64,000 nt of DNA from Flavobacterium wongokense (GCF_021608265.1 NZ_JAKIHP010000001.1:806001-870000), one strand, 5' to 3'; positions 6,206-16,321 are shown, counted from the first letter of the stretch. Made by a program: numbers and translations. The notes: generated by a model from the sequence alone, not told the origin.

Positions 6206-9043
6206 CTATTTGATTGTTATTTCATCAATAAAGATAAAGGCATCTCCACCTGCGCCCTGATGCCATTCGGGTAATTTGCCAAAATTATAGGCCTTGACTT
6301 TTACATATCTTACCTGTTTCGGATTAGGAAATCTTTTTCCGAATGCCTCGATAACATTCTTTTCTTCCTTTGGATTTACATCTTCATTAAACAAAACTCC
6401 GGATAGTACAAAGTTTACATTATCATCTGAAAAATAATATTCCACTTTGGCCGGCATCAATATCCAGGAACGGGAATCCTGCAGGAAAGTTGTTGAAATG
6501 GTATTGACGGTAGTGGGTTGCTGCAAATCGATAACCGCTTCAAAATCCTGTCCCTGGTAACCCTGCCAGTCGCCTTTGCGCCAGTTTTCGGTTCCGTTTA
6601 TTCCATCCAACAAACCGTCAGGACCACCAGCATGATATTGTGGATTGTAAGTTGATTTGATATCGATAGTGTAATTATTTGGTTTCTTAAAGTAATGTGC
6701 AGAAACAATAGCGCTTTCGGCAGTTCCATTTTTGGATTTTGCCATAATCTCCAAAGTCTCATTAACCATTAGAGGAGTTGTGTACAAAAGCCAGTCTTTA
6801 TCCTTGATGGGGTCATTTTTGTCCTTAATCCAATAATAGATTTTGTCAGCCGGATTTTGAGAGACCAACTCTACTTTCATTTTATCCTTAAAGGCTTTGC
6901 TTTCAGCCTGAAATAACGGTACGGGAATTATTTTTGGATAGTTTAGGAATTGCTCATCAGCCTCATAAACATCAGTGTGTCCAATACCCGACATCGACCC
7001 TTTGTAATGGCTATTGAATAGGGTCGACGATTTTCCATTTTCCAGATTCAATGCTATTTTTGTGAAAAAGGGATCTGCAGTATTCGGCATTTCATGATCT
7101 TTTCCAGGAGTAACCTCATACATTCCCAGGGAACTAAGAATATACCAGGCACTCATCTGCCCACAGTCTTCATTTCCTATCAAACCATCGGGTGTGTTTT
7201 TATAGAAGTTCTCCAAAATGAAGTGAATTTTTGCATCTGTTTTATCCCGTCTGTCGACATAATTATACAAATAAGCCATGTGATGGCTTGGCTCATTCCC
7301 TTGTGCATATTGCCCTATTAGTCCCGTAACATCTACCTGTTCGCGGCCTGTTGTTTTACTTTCGCTGTTGAACATTTCGTCGAGTTTGGCCTCAAATTTT
7401 TGCTTACCTCCATAAGCTTCAATCATTCCCTCAATATCCTGAGGCACAAAGAAAGTGTAGTGCCATGCGTTTCCTTCGGTGAAATTGTTATTGACTTCAC
7501 GAGGGTCAAAAGGCTTGTCCCAGCCACCGTTTTTCTTTGGACGCATAAAACCCGTGTTCCAATCAAAGACGTTTTTCCAGCTTTGGGAGCGCTTCATGAA
7601 ATAATCGTAATCCTGTTTCTTATTCAAAATCATTGCCATTTGGGCAATGCACCAATCATCATAGGCGTACTCCACAGTTTTGGAAACGCTTTCATGCTCG
7701 TCATCCATTGAAATGAAACCTTGCCTTTTATAGGCTTCCAAACCCAAATGGTCGAGCATCGCCGAATGTTTTGCGGCTTCAAAAGCTTTTTCATAATCAA
7801 ATCCTTTGATGCCTTTTGCCATGGCATCCGCCATTACGGATACCGAATGATAGCCAATCATGCAATCGGTTTCATTGGACGCCAGTTCCCAAACGGGAAG
7901 CCTTCCGCCTTGTTCGTATTGTTTTAGGAAGGTGTTGATGAAATCGGCTGTGCGTTTCTTCTCAATTAAGGTGTATAAAGGATGCGCGGCACGAAAGGTA
8001 TCCCAAAGCGAAAAAACCGAGTAATAATCAAAGCCTTCAGCCTTGTGGATTTGGTTGTCACGCCCACGGTATTTTCCGTCGATATCCTGCGCGATATTTG
8101 GCTGAACCATGGTGTGGTATAACGCCGTGTAAAAAACCGCCTGTTTGTCCTTATCCGTTTCAGTGATTTCAATTTTGGAAAGTTGTTTGTCCCAAAGCTG
8201 TTCTGCTTCTTTTTTAACTCTTTCGAAATTCCAGTCCTTGATTTCAGACATATTCAGTTTGGCTCCTTCATAACCTGTTGGCGAAAGCGAGACTTTTACC
8301 AGGATTTTTTCTCCCTTTTTGACTTGTCTGGAAAAACTCATAGCCAATTGGGTTCTGTTTATTACAAGCGTATCACTATTTTCTTTAGGAATAGTAAATC
8401 CATTGTATCTTTGATTGTCAATTTGCATTGGGAGATTGAATTCTATCCGGGCATACACATACTGGTCTTTTGCCCAGGCTTCGCTTCTACGTAAAACTTC
8501 AATGGTTTTGCTATTAATCCATCTAACCTCACCTTCGAGTAATTTATCCCTGTGATTTAAATCGAGGATGATGTTGCCCTGACCGGTTTTGTTGAAGGTA
8601 TATTCATGGAATCCAACTCTTGTGGAAGAAGTCAGTCTAACATCGATATTATCCTTAGCGAGCTTTACCGAATAAAATCCGGCACCAGCCTTTTCATTAG
8701 AATGGGAAAATGTAGAGCAGTACTCCTTGGGATTTAAATTCGATTTTCCCATAGTCGGCATCAGCATAATGTCGCCAAAATCACTACATCCCGTTCCGTT
8801 TAAGTGCGTATGTGAAAAACCATAAATAATAGTATCAGAATAATGATAACCCGAACAACCGTCCCAGCTTCCGTCGATTCTGGTGTCGGGAGACAGCTGT
8901 ACCATTCCAAAAGGCACTGTTGCTCCCGGATAGGTGTGCCCGTGACCTCCCGTTCCAATCATTGGGTTGACGTATTGATGGTAATTTTGGCTAAAAAGGG
9001 TTGTAGTGAAAAGTAAAACTGAGATGGAAAGTAATCTGTTCAT
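6206..9043 (-). CDS. Glycoside hydrolase family 92 alpha-mannosidase with C-terminal F5/8-like domain
   Basis: 945 residues. A signal peptide (MNRLLSISVLLFTTTLFSQ) is followed at once by the GH92 hallmark (YVNPMIGTGGHGHTYPGAT, then VPFGMVQLSPD). GH92 enzymes are calcium-dependent exo-alpha-mannosidases, mostly acting on alpha-1,2 or alpha-1,3 linkages of N-glycans and mannans. The catalytic region runs to about residue 720, a chitobiase-like beta segment follows, and about 790-945 resembles a discoidin/F5-8 carbohydrate-binding fold (WRKGDWQGYQGQDFEAVIDL). The start is taken at 9043, because the upstream in-frame extension lacks a signal sequence and crosses a repeat element. No SusC/SusD genes flank it, so it is not in a polysaccharide utilisation locus here. 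Confidence 0.93.
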   Translation of the reverse strand: MNRLLSISVLLFTTTLFSQNYHQYVNPMIGTGGHGHTYPGATVPFGMVQLSPDTRIDGSWDGCSGYHYSDTIIYGFSHTHLNGTGCSDFGDIMLMPTMGKSNLNPKEYCSTFSHSNEKAGAGFYSVKLAKDNIDVRLTSSTRVGFHEYTFNKTGQGNIILDLNHRDKLLEGEVRWINSKTIEVLRRSEAWAKDQYVYARIEFNLPMQIDNQRYNGFTIPKENSDTLVINRTQLAMSFSRQVKKGEKILVKVSLSPTGYEGAKLNMSEIKDWNFERVKKEAEQLWDKQLSKIEITETDKDKQAVFYTALYHTMVQPNIAQDIDGKYRGRDNQIHKAEGFDYYSVFSLWDTFRAAHPLYTLIEKKRTADFINTFLKQYEQGGRLPVWELASNETDCMIGYHSVSVMADAMAKGIKGFDYEKAFEAAKHSAMLDHLGLEAYKRQGFISMDDEHESVSKTVEYAYDDWCIAQMAMILNKKQDYDYFMKRSQSWKNVFDWNTGFMRPKKNGGWDKPFDPREVNNNFTEGNAWHYTFFVPQDIEGMIEAYGGKQKFEAKLDEMFNSESKTTGREQVDVTGLIGQYAQGNEPSHHMAYLYNYVDRRDKTDAKIHFILENFYKNTPDGLIGNEDCGQMSAWYILSSLGMYEVTPGKDHEMPNTADPFFTKIALNLENGKSSTLFNSHYKGSMSGIGHTDVYEADEQFLNYPKIIPVPLFQAESKAFKDKMKVELVSQNPADKIYYWIKDKNDPIKDKDWLLYTTPLMVNETLEIMAKSKNGTAESAIVSAHYFKKPNNYTIDIKSTYNPQYHAGGPDGLLDGINGTENWRKGDWQGYQGQDFEAVIDLQQPTTVNTISTTFLQDSRSWILMPAKVEYYFSDDNVNFVLSGVLFNEDVNPKEEKNVIEAFGKRFPNPKQVRYVKVKAYNFGKLPEWHQGAGGDAFIFIDEITIK

Positions 9044-9088
9044 TGTGTTTGTTGTTGTTGCCCAAATATACAATTTTTTGCAGATTCT

Positions 9089-9133
9089 GCGTGAGCGATT
9101 GCAGCAAGTACCATGTACTGCGGAAAGCGCGAC
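9089..9133 (+). repeat. Dispersed intergenic repeat, member 2
   Basis: It contains GCGTGA, GATTGCAGC, GTACCATGTA and GCGGAAAGCGCGAC in the same order as the element at 924-978, in opposite genomic orientation. It lies in the 159-bp gap between the sdhB stop and the GH92 start. Confidence 0.5.
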
Positions 9134-9148
9134 CCGAAGGGGCAAGCC

Positions 9149-9178
9149 ATAAAAAAAAACGCACCCAAATTGGATGCG
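9149..9178 (-). terminator. Rho-independent terminator of sdhCAB
   Basis: A 7-bp stem (9160-9166 with 9172-9178) with a 5-nt loop is followed by a run of nine T residues on the minus strand. One pair is G-U in minus-strand RNA but would be A-C on the plus strand, which fixes the orientation. Confidence 0.85.
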
Positions 9179-9202
9179 CTTTTCTATTATTTAGTATGGA
9201 TA

Positions 9203-9964
9203 TTACTTCATGCTTGCCGCTAAATATTCGCGGTTCATTCGGGCGATGTTTTCCAATGAAATCCCTTTTGGGCATTCCACTTCGCAGGCACCGGTATTGG
9301 TACAGTTTCCGAATCCTTCCTCGTCCATTTGGCGCACCATGTTCAATACACGTTGTGTAGCTTCCACACGGCCTTGTGGCAATAAGGCGTATTGTGAAAC
9401 CTTAGCTCCCACAAACAGCATCGCCGAACCGTTTTTGCAAGTTGCCACACAGGCACCGCAACCGATGCAGGCTGCAGCTTCAAATGAGCGGTCAGCGTCA
9501 TGTTTTGGGATTGGCGTTGCATTGGCATCAATCGTTCTTCCGGATGTATTTACAGAAACGAAACCACCGGCTTGCTGGATTCTGTCGAAAGAACTTCTGT
9601 CAACCACCAAATCCTTGATTACCGGAAATGCCTTGCTTCTCCATGGCTCTACATAAATGGTATCGCCATCCTTAAACGAACGCATGTGCAATTGGCAGGT
9701 TGTGATTCCGGTGTCTGGCCCGTGTGCGCGGCCATTAATGTACAATGAACACATTCCGCAGATTCCTTCACGGCAATCGTGATCGAATGCGATTGGTTCT
9801 TTTCTTTCGTTTACTAATTGTTCGTTCAATTGGTCTAACATTTCCAAAAACGAACTTGCAGTAGAAACATTATCCAATTTGTAAGTTTCCATGCTACCTT
9901 TGGTTTTAGCGTTTTTCTGGCGCCAAACCTTAAGGTTTATATTGATATTTTTTGCTACAGACAT
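9203..9964 (-). CDS. sdhB: Succinate dehydrogenase/fumarate reductase iron-sulfur subunit
   Basis: 253 residues. It relays electrons from the flavoprotein to the membrane cytochrome b subunit. The ligand clusters for three iron-sulfur centres are visible: CREGICGMC with a later TTCQL for the [2Fe-2S] plant-ferredoxin-type domain, [11 protein letters not shown] for [4Fe-4S], and [16 protein letters not shown] for the third centre. This is the Bacteroidota/epsilon type that partners a single cytochrome b subunit. Last gene of sdhCAB, starting 8 bp after the sdhA stop and followed by a terminator. Confidence 0.96.
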   Translation of the reverse strand: MSVAKNININLKVWRQKNAKTKGSMETYKLDNVSTASSFLEMLDQLNEQLVNERKEPIAFDHDCREGICGMCSLYINGRAHGPDTGITTCQLHMRSFKDGDTIYVEPWRSKAFPVIKDLVVDRSSFDRIQQAGGFVSVNTSGRTIDANATPIPKHDADRSFEAAACIGCGACVATCKNGSAMLFVGAKVSQYALLPQGRVEATQRVLNMVRQMDEEGFGNCTNTGACEVECPKGISLENIARMNREYLAASMK

Positions 9965-9972
9965 AACTTTAA

Positions 9973-11982
9973 TTATTTGTAATTTCTAGCTGCAATTTTG
10001 ATAAACTCGTATTTCAATTCTTCTTTGTGAAGTTCTTCCTGGCTGATGTCATAGCCTTTGTATTCCCACGCACCAACAAACTTGAAGTTTTCGTCATCAC
10101 GAAGTGTTTCTCCTTCTGAATCCTGATATTCCTCACGGAAGTGACCACCGCAGGATTCGTTACGCTGCAAGGCATCCATTGCCATTAGCTGGCCCAATTC
10201 GATAAAGTCGGCAACACGCATTACTTTTTCCAATTCGGGATTTAATTCGTCAGCACTTCCCGGAACGTAAACGTCTTTGTAGAATTCCTCTTTTAAGGCT
10301 GCAATTTCTTTTATTGCTTCAGCTAATCCCTGAGCATTTCTTCCCATACCAACTTTGTTCCACATAATGTGTCCCAGTTTTTTATGGAAATGATCTACCG
10401 ATTTGTTTCCATTATTCGTTAAGAAGGCATTAATCGCATCTTTCACTCTTTTTTCCGCTTCGTCAAATTCAGGAGAATTCGTTGGGATTTTCCCGGTACG
10501 GATATCTCCTGCCAAATAATCTGAAACGGTGTAAGGCAATACGAAATAACCGTCAGCCAATCCCTGCATCAAAGCAGAAGCTCCAAGCCTGTTTGCTCCG
10601 TGATCAGAGAAATTCGCTTCTCCGGCAACGAAACAACCTGGGATTGTTGACTGCAAATTATAATCAACCCAAACGCCACCCATGGTGTAGTGCACCGCAG
10701 GATAAATTTTCATTGGGGTTTCGTATGGATTCTCATCGGTGATTTTTTGGTACATGGTAAACAGGTTACCGTATTTTTCCTCAAGCCATTCCTTACCTAA
10801 TTTGGTAATTTCCTCTGGGGTTGGATTGTGGTTTCCTTTGGCGTAAGCGGTTTGCTTTCCTTTGTTTTGGATTTCGGTAGAGAAATCAAGATAAACACCT
10901 TCGTTGGTATCATTGGCCTCAATTCCGAAACCTTCGTCGCAACGCTCTTTGGCTGCTCTTGAAGCAACGTCACGAGGAACCAGGTTTCCGAACGCAGGAT
11001 ATCTTCTTTCCAAGTAGTAATCCCTATCTTCTTCGGCAATTTGTGTTGGTTTTAATTTACCTGCACGGATTGCTTCTGCATCCTCTTTTTTCTTTGGTAC
11101 CCAAATACGACCCGAGTTACGCAACGATTCCGACATCAAAGTCAGTTTTGACTGATTTGTTCCGTGAACCGGAATACAGGTTGGGTGGATTTGAACATAA
11201 CAAGGATTTGCAAATAATGCACCTTGTTTGTGGATTTTCCAGCCGGCTGTTACGTTACTTCCCATAGCATTTGTAGAAAGGAAATAAACATTTCCATATC
11301 CTCCTGAAGCTATAATAACAGCGTGCGCAGAATGTCTTTCAATTTCTCCGGTAACCAGGTTTCTTGCAATGATTCCACGGGCTTTGCCATCAACTTTTAC
11401 CAAATCCAGCATTTCGTGACGGTTGAACTGCTGAACGCGTCCTAATCCGATCTGTCTTGATAAAGCTGAATAGGCTCCAAGCAACAACTGCTGTCCTGTT
11501 TGACCTGCGGCATAGAATGTTCTCTGAACCTGTGTTCCTCCAAAAGAACGGTTGTCCAACATTCCGCCATAATCACGGGCAAAAGGAACACCTTGTGCTA
11601 CGCATTGGTCGATGATGTTAGCCGAAACTTCAGCCAAACGGTGAACGTTTGCTTCACGAGCTCGGTAATCACCACCTTTGATCGTATCATAAAATAAACG
11701 GAACGTACTGTCACCGTCGTTTTGGTAATTTTTAGCTGCGTTGATTCCGCCCTGAGCTGCAATAGAGTGTGCTCTTCTTGGTGAATCCTGGAAGCAGAAT
11801 GCTTTTACATTGTAACCCATTTCCCCCAAAGAAGCTGCAGCAGAAGCCCCGGCCAAACCGGTTCCTACAACGATAACATCAATCTTTGGCCTGTTGTTTG
11901 GCGCAACTAATCGTAAATGATCTTTATAATCTGTCCATTTGTCCGAAATTGGACCTTCAGGTATTTTTGAATCTAGTGTCAT
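9973..11982 (-). CDS. sdhA: Succinate dehydrogenase/fumarate reductase flavoprotein subunit
   Basis: 669 residues. Oxidises succinate to fumarate (complex II), passing electrons to SdhB. It shows the N-terminal dinucleotide-binding motif [12 protein letters not shown], the covalent-FAD site around [16 protein letters not shown], and the active-site region with HPTCIPVHG. The C-terminal domain near 600-630 contains [13 protein letters not shown]. The length exceeds the E. coli SdhA (about 590) but fits the Bacteroidota type that pairs with a five-helix cytochrome b. It lies between sdhC (6-bp gap) and sdhB (8-bp gap). Confidence 0.96.
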   Translation of the reverse strand: MTLDSKIPEGPISDKWTDYKDHLRLVAPNNRPKIDVIVVGTGLAGASAAASLGEMGYNVKAFCFQDSPRRAHSIAAQGGINAAKNYQNDGDSTFRLFYDTIKGGDYRAREANVHRLAEVSANIIDQCVAQGVPFARDYGGMLDNRSFGGTQVQRTFYAAGQTGQQLLLGAYSALSRQIGLGRVQQFNRHEMLDLVKVDGKARGIIARNLVTGEIERHSAHAVIIASGGYGNVYFLSTNAMGSNVTAGWKIHKQGALFANPCYVQIHPTCIPVHGTNQSKLTLMSESLRNSGRIWVPKKKEDAEAIRAGKLKPTQIAEEDRDYYLERRYPAFGNLVPRDVASRAAKERCDEGFGIEANDTNEGVYLDFSTEIQNKGKQTAYAKGNHNPTPEEITKLGKEWLEEKYGNLFTMYQKITDENPYETPMKIYPAVHYTMGGVWVDYNLQSTIPGCFVAGEANFSDHGANRLGASALMQGLADGYFVLPYTVSDYLAGDIRTGKIPTNSPEFDEAEKRVKDAINAFLTNNGNKSVDHFHKKLGHIMWNKVGMGRNAQGLAEAIKEIAALKEEFYKDVYVPGSADELNPELEKVMRVADFIELGQLMAMDALQRNESCGGHFREEYQDSEGETLRDDENFKFVGAWEYKGYDISQEELHKEELKYEFIKIAARNYK

Positions 11983-11988
11983 TTGAAA

Positions 11989-12654
11989 TTATTGATTAAA
12001 ATGATGGAACAAAGCAATAACGATGAATCCGAATGGGACAACTATTGCAAATGCATATCCTAGTTTGTGTAATCCTCTTGAAAATTTATTATTGAATCCA
12101 ACCGACTGCATAGACGAGTTGAAACCGTGCCATAAGTGCAATGCCAACAACACAAAAGACAAACAATACAATCCCGTTCTCACCGGGCTGTGGAATTTAT
12201 GAACCAGTTCCGGGAAATATCTTGTTTCGTCAATAGGCATGCCTTGAATAAACTTGTAATTGATTTCAGGAAACCAGAAGTCGTAAAAGTGCAATCCTAA
12301 AAATGCCAAAACCACCAAACCAGAAATAATCATATTCCTTGATGCCCAGCTTGAATTTGCTGAACCATTGTTTTTAGCATAAGCAATTGGTCGTGCTGCC
12401 CTGTTTTGAAGTTCCAAAACAAATCCCATTACAAAGTGGAATACGACACCGATTGCCAAAATTGGCTGAAGCACATATTGAACCAACGGATTATATCCCA
12501 TAAAATGAGAGCATTCGTTAAATACGTCAGCACTGAATATCGATGTTAGGTTAATGGAAACGTGGAGTAATAAAAAGGAAACTAAGAAAAGTCCGGAAAG
12601 TGCCATTGCTACTTTCTTTGCAATGGACGAACTCAAAATAGAGGATTTTGCCAT
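11989..12654 (-). CDS. sdhC: Succinate dehydrogenase cytochrome b558 subunit
   Basis: A 221-residue membrane anchor of complex II with five hydrophobic segments (about residues 14-35, 58-80, 106-126, 158-180 and 197-216). Conserved His residues in these helices (LLHVSINL, VFHFVMGF, LHFYDFW, ALHLWHG) are candidate heme ligands. This is the single-polypeptide diheme type of Bacteroidota and Bacillus and not the SdhC/SdhD pair. First gene of sdhCAB, with a clear promoter 29-59 bp upstream. Confidence 0.93.
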   Translation of the reverse strand: MAKSSILSSSIAKKVAMALSGLFLVSFLLLHVSINLTSIFSADVFNECSHFMGYNPLVQYVLQPILAIGVVFHFVMGFVLELQNRAARPIAYAKNNGSANSSWASRNMIISGLVVLAFLGLHFYDFWFPEINYKFIQGMPIDETRYFPELVHKFHSPVRTGLYCLSFVLLALHLWHGFNSSMQSVGFNNKFSRGLHKLGYAFAIVVPFGFIVIALFHHFNQ

Positions 12655-12682
12655 AATTGTGTAGAATTTTAAAAAAACAACA

Positions 12683-12713
12683 CAAAAATACAGCTATTTG
12701 CCATTAACTACAA
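12683..12713 (-). promoter_or_regulatory. Bacteroidota-type promoter of sdhCAB
   Basis: On the minus strand a TTG (12713-12711) and TATTTTTG (12690-12683) are spaced by 20 bp. This matches the Bacteroidota sigma-ABfr -33/-7 pattern and lies just upstream of sdhC. Confidence 0.65.
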
Positions 12714-12813
12714 CCTTTTCGCTGTAATTTATAATGAATTTAAAGTGAATTTTATAATTGCTGATTATCAGTGGTTAATCAACGAATTCCTGTGCAAAAA
12801 AAGCTTGGAAAAA

Positions 12814-13695
12814 TTACTTAACGTAAGTCGGAATCAAACCGCGCAATCCCATATCCACTACATTCTCACCGGCACTTGGTTCAAATTTTCCGTCGGCATT
12901 GACTTCATGCCATTCGAAACTGTTGTTGATCGATAAAGATAAGGTTACAACTACATCGTTGGTTTCGGTTCCGTCAATTACCAAATTGCTGGCGAATCTT
13001 CCGGTTACCACACAGGAACCTGAAGGAATTGGCGATGTAGCGGCAATTGGATTTGGAACAGTCGTGGCTCCGGCTGGTGCCTGCCCCGAAGTTGAGTAAG
13101 GATTATCATTTAAGGCAAAAGCCCAATATCCCTGTGCTCTGTTCCCGTTTACCGGAAAGATGGCATTTCCAATGTTGAACGTATTGATATAGGTATTGTA
13201 TCCCACAAAACTGGCTAAGGTTCCGGCATAATCAACTCCCGCACTTCGAACGTTGATCTGATAATTTTGATACGACAGGGAAACACGCATCCATTCATAA
13301 CTTCCTGCAGCAACCTGGCTCAAAGGGATTTCGAGGAATGTCTCATCCTGAGCCACAATTGTCGACTGGGCAAAATCAATGGCATTGCCTCCACCAACCG
13401 TAGTTTCAGGTGCATGGTAGAGAATGACACCTTGTCCAAGCTGGGTATTGGCATTTGGCGCCAATTCGATATAATGTGAGGAAATCGAGTTGAAAATAGG
13501 TGACTGCGCAGCATTTCCGGCTGCAACTGTTGATGGTTGTCCTAAATTATTCAATCGTGCCTGATTTGGGTCAAACTTGAATTTGATGATCAGTTTTGGT
13601 TCTGAAACCACCTCATCATCTGAATCCGTGCAGGAAACGAAAGTAAGCGTTAACAGTGCAATTACAAATGGTATGATTAAATATATCTTTTTCAT
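12814..13695 (-). CDS. Exported lipoprotein, possibly MbnP-like
   Basis: 293 residues. The signal sequence ends in the lipobox-like TFVSC (Cys near residue 21), followed by an acidic tether. The central part (FNSISSHYIELAPN, then ETTVGGGNAIDFAQ and GSYEWMRVSLSYQNYQINV) recalls flavobacterial MbnP-type or related surface lipoproteins, but the resemblance is weak and I do not assign a function. There is a possible processed C-terminal half (ALNDNPYSTSG... to HEVNADGKFEPSAGE). It is monocistronic between sdhC and a divergent Crp-like gene; no metal-handling gene is adjacent. Lipoprotein status is well supported. Confidence 0.7.
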   Translation of the reverse strand: MKKIYLIIPFVIALLTLTFVSCTDSDDEVVSEPKLIIKFKFDPNQARLNNLGQPSTVAAGNAAQSPIFNSISSHYIELAPNANTQLGQGVILYHAPETTVGGGNAIDFAQSTIVAQDETFLEIPLSQVAAGSYEWMRVSLSYQNYQINVRSAGVDYAGTLASFVGYNTYINTFNIGNAIFPVNGNRAQGYWAFALNDNPYSTSGQAPAGATTVPNPIAATSPIPSGSCVVTGRFASNLVIDGTETNDVVVTLSLSINNSFEWHEVNADGKFEPSAGENVVDMGLRGLIPTYVK

Positions 13696-13801
13696 TTTTA
13701 TGCTATTGGTTGGTATTATTCGGGCGAATTTAATCGATTTCCAGTATAGATAACGTCAAAAATCTATTTTTATTACATTTGAAGTTCAAATCCAACACAG
13801 A

Positions 13802-14362
13802 ATGTTTTTCCAATTCATCAAAAATGCCACTGCCAATGATCCTGAAAAAGAGCGTTCCGAAATCATGGAATCCTTTCGGTCTTTGAAACTAAAAAAGAAC
13901 AGCTATTTGGTAAAGGAAGGTGAAAGCTGCAGTTATTTCTGCTTTGTGGAAAGCGGCATATTGCAGCATTCCATTGAAGTTCTGGACGAGGAAAAAACAA
14001 CTTATCTCGCACTTCGGAACTCCTTTACTTCTTCATTATATAGTTTTCTGAACCAAACCAAATCGCGCAAAAACATCAAAGCTATTGTCGATTGTGAGCT
14101 TTGGGTAGTTGATTTGAAAACCTTTAAAAACCTCATCGAAAACAATCCAGCATTTCATAAGTTTTATTACAACCTTATTGAAAAGCAAATCTGCCTGATT
14201 GACGATTACCGCATTGATTTACTGACGTTGACCCCTGAAGAGCGCTATAAAAAACTACTGGTCACCGAACCCAAATTATTACAGGAAGTTCCGCTGCATT
14301 ACCTCGCTTCTTTCCTCGGGATTTCAACACGGCACATGTCAAGGATTCGTAAGAATGTTTAA
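13802..14362 (+). CDS. Crp/Fnr-family transcriptional regulator
   Basis: 186 residues. Residues about 10-120 form a cyclic-nucleotide-binding-like beta roll (NSYLVKEGE, FVESGIL). The C-terminus ends in a short helix-turn-helix (LASFLGISTRHMSRIRKN) lacking the extended wing of classical Crp. No Fnr-type cysteine cluster is seen, so the ligand is unknown. This short type is abundant in Bacteroidota as one-component regulators. A TACATTTG box at 13774-13781 is a plausible -7 element. Divergent from the lipoprotein gene, which it might control, as an inference from position. Confidence 0.88.
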   Translation: MFFQFIKNATANDPEKERSEIMESFRSLKLKKNSYLVKEGESCSYFCFVESGILQHSIEVLDEEKTTYLALRNSFTSSLYSFLNQTKSRKNIKAIVDCELWVVDLKTFKNLIENNPAFHKFYYNLIEKQICLIDDYRIDLLTLTPEERYKKLLVTEPKLLQEVPLHYLASFLGISTRHMSRIRKNV

Positions 14363-14372
14363 ATAACGATTG

Positions 14373-14443
14373 CCGTCACTTCGAGTGTTTTTGCCTGAGC
14401 AAAAATGTATCGAGAAGCCAACTGCAAACAATGGCTCTCGATA
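14373..14443. repeat. Structured intergenic repeat-like element
   Basis: Contains the palindromic word CACTTCGAGTG, a 7-bp hairpin with arms TTTTTGC and GCAAAAA (14388-14394 and 14399-14405), and a longer imperfect inverted repeat, TATCGAGAAGCC (14408-14419) against GGCTCTCGATA (14433-14443). The layered symmetry suggests a degenerate mobile or REP-like element between the Crp-like gene and pepP. The first hairpin could also act as a terminator for the regulator. Confidence 0.5.
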
Positions 14444-14533
14444 GATTTCGAATAGAATGCAAAAAATAACGCCATATGGCTGTAATTTCTTTTTGACTAT
14501 TGCGTAATTTTGGATTTCTAAAATTATCAACAT

Positions 14534-15826
14534 ATGAAATATCATCAAATAGACCGCAATTTGTTCATTAAAAACAGGGCTAAATTCACAGCGCAAATGA
14601 AACCCAACAGCGTTGCTGTGTTCAACTCCAATGACATTTATCCGGTTTCGGCAGACAGTACTTTACCGTTTGCACAGCATCGCGATATTTTTTATTTATC
14701 AGGCGTTGACCAGGAAGAAAGTATTTTGTTGCTGTTCCCTGATGCGCCTTATGAGCATTTGAAACAGATTTTATTCCTAAAGGAAACCAACGAGCACATT
14801 GCCGTTTGGGAAGGTGAAAAACTAACCAAGGACAGGGCTTTTGAAGTGTCCGGAATCAAGTCGGTGATTTGGCTGCAGGATTTCCATAAAACATTGAAGG
14901 AAGTCATGGCTTACGCCGAAACGATGTATATCAACACCAACGAGCATTACCGCGCATCGATTGAAACCGAAACCCGTGAAGCGCGTTTTGTAAAATGGTG
15001 GAAGGAAAATTATCCCGCACATAAAGTCGAAAAATCGAATCCTATTTTGCAAAGGCTGCGTTCGGTTAAGGAAAGCGAAGAATTGGATTTGATCCAGGAA
15101 GCCTGTAATATTACCGAAAAAGGGTATAGAAGAGTGCTGCAGTTTGTAAAACCAAACGTAACCGAATATGAAATCGAAGCCGAATTTGCGCACGAATTCC
15201 TCCGAAACCGTTCCAAAGGTTTTGCCTATACACCAATTATCGCCTCAGGGAACAATGCGAATGTTTTGCATTACATAGAAAACAATCAACAATGTAAAGC
15301 CGGCGATTTGGTTTTGCTTGATGTTGGTGCCGAATATGCCAATTACTCGAGCGACATGACGCGTATGGTTCCGGTTTCAGGACGTTTTACCGAAAGGCAG
15401 AAACAGGTGTACAACGCTGTGCTTAACGTAAAGAATGAGGCGACAAAGATGTTGACAGTGGGTAATTTGTGGAAACAATACCATGTAGAAGTGGGTAAAA
15501 TCATGACCTCGGAATTACTTGGCCTGGGATTGATTGACAAAGCCGATGTACAAAACGAAAACCCGGATTGGCCAGCTTATAAAAAATACTTTATGCACGG
15601 AACGTCCCACCATATGGGATTGGATACGCACGACTACGGCTTGTTGCACGAACCAATGCAGGCGAATATGGTCTTTACTGTTGAACCAGGAATTTACATT
15701 CCGGCTGAAGGTTTCGGAATCCGAATTGAGGATGATGTAGTAATCCAGCCAAAAGGCGAACCGTTCAATTTGATGAGAAACATTCCAATTGAAGCGGACG
15801 AGATTGAATCGATAATGAATTCGTAA
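14534..15826 (+). CDS. pepP: Aminopeptidase P (Xaa-Pro aminopeptidase)
   Basis: 430-residue cytoplasmic metallopeptidase that removes N-terminal residues preceding proline. An N-terminal AMP_N-like domain (about 1-140) precedes the pita-bread catalytic domain (about 175-425). Metal-binding residues are visible in order: Asp in LLDVGAEY, Asp in YSSDMTRM, His in HGTSHHMGLDTHD, Glu in VEPGIYI and Glu in IRIEDDV. The start at 14534 gives the family N-terminus (MKYHQIDRNLFIKNR); TAATTTTG at 14505-14512 is a plausible -7 box. Followed by a strong terminator. Confidence 0.94.
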   Translation: MKYHQIDRNLFIKNRAKFTAQMKPNSVAVFNSNDIYPVSADSTLPFAQHRDIFYLSGVDQEESILLLFPDAPYEHLKQILFLKETNEHIAVWEGEKLTKDRAFEVSGIKSVIWLQDFHKTLKEVMAYAETMYINTNEHYRASIETETREARFVKWWKENYPAHKVEKSNPILQRLRSVKESEELDLIQEACNITEKGYRRVLQFVKPNVTEYEIEAEFAHEFLRNRSKGFAYTPIIASGNNANVLHYIENNQQCKAGDLVLLDVGAEYANYSSDMTRMVPVSGRFTERQKQVYNAVLNVKNEATKMLTVGNLWKQYHVEVGKIMTSELLGLGLIDKADVQNENPDWPAYKKYFMHGTSHHMGLDTHDYGLLHEPMQANMVFTVEPGIYIPAEGFGIRIEDDVVIQPKGEPFNLMRNIPIEADEIESIMNS

Positions 15827-15840
15827 TAGAACAAGAAAGA

Positions 15841-15865
15841 CGGCTCACGATTGTGAGCCGTTTTT
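15841..15865 (+). terminator. Rho-independent terminator of pepP
   Basis: A perfect 8-bp stem (CGGCTCAC with GTGAGCCG, loop GATT) is followed by TTTTT. The A-rich left flank may let it also stop the convergent DUF1398 gene. Confidence 0.88.
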
Positions 15866-15867
15866 AT

Positions 15868-16257
15868 TTAAATGGGAATAGTTTCAACCAAAACTTCATT
15901 ACCTGCTTTGTCATAATAGCTACAGGTTTTTTTATCCATAACGACTATCCATTTTTCAATTCCAGATTTGGCACAATCCTTCCTAAACATTGGAAAATCT
16001 GTTTGGCCTTGTTGGTGCGCTTTCAAATCGGATTTGAATTGCTCCGGATTGCAATCGACAGCGATGCTTAATATTTCATGGTTTCCTTCAGACGAAATAC
16101 TAAAATTATTTTCGCCCTGGTAATCTGTGTGGCTGTCAAACACAAACGTTTCGTAAGCTGTAATGCCAAGTTCAATCAAATCCCTCATATATTGCGGGAA
16201 ATCGGCGCCACTTTTTACTTTGGAATGCGCTTCTTTTATTTGTTGGATGGTGAACAT
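15868..16257 (-). CDS. DUF1398 family protein
   Basis: A 129-residue soluble protein. The start MFTIQQIKEAHSKVKSGADFP and the central ELGITAYETFVFDS match what I know of DUF1398 (the YbcV-like family, sometimes labelled phage envelope protein by old annotation transfer). No catalytic motif is evident. There are no phage genes nearby, so that label should not be taken literally. It is convergent with pepP and divergent from the alpha/beta hydrolase. Confidence 0.8.
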   Translation of the reverse strand: MFTIQQIKEAHSKVKSGADFPQYMRDLIELGITAYETFVFDSHTDYQGENNFSISSEGNHEILSIAVDCNPEQFKSDLKAHQQGQTDFPMFRKDCAKSGIEKWIVVMDKKTCSYYDKAGNEVLVETIPI

Positions 16258-16321
16258 AGTATTCTTTTCCTCAAATATAAGAATTCTATGTTCGATTTGT
16301 CATTCCGACATAATAGAACCC

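Noticed and set aside
9210..9656. 148-residue frame opposite sdhB
   Set aside because: It is the reverse complement of a strongly conserved Fe-S subunit; the open frame is a codon-bias side effect.
15868..16257. Phage-derived gene (old label of the DUF1398 family)
   Set aside because: No phage structural, integrase or lysis genes are nearby and base composition is like its neighbours.
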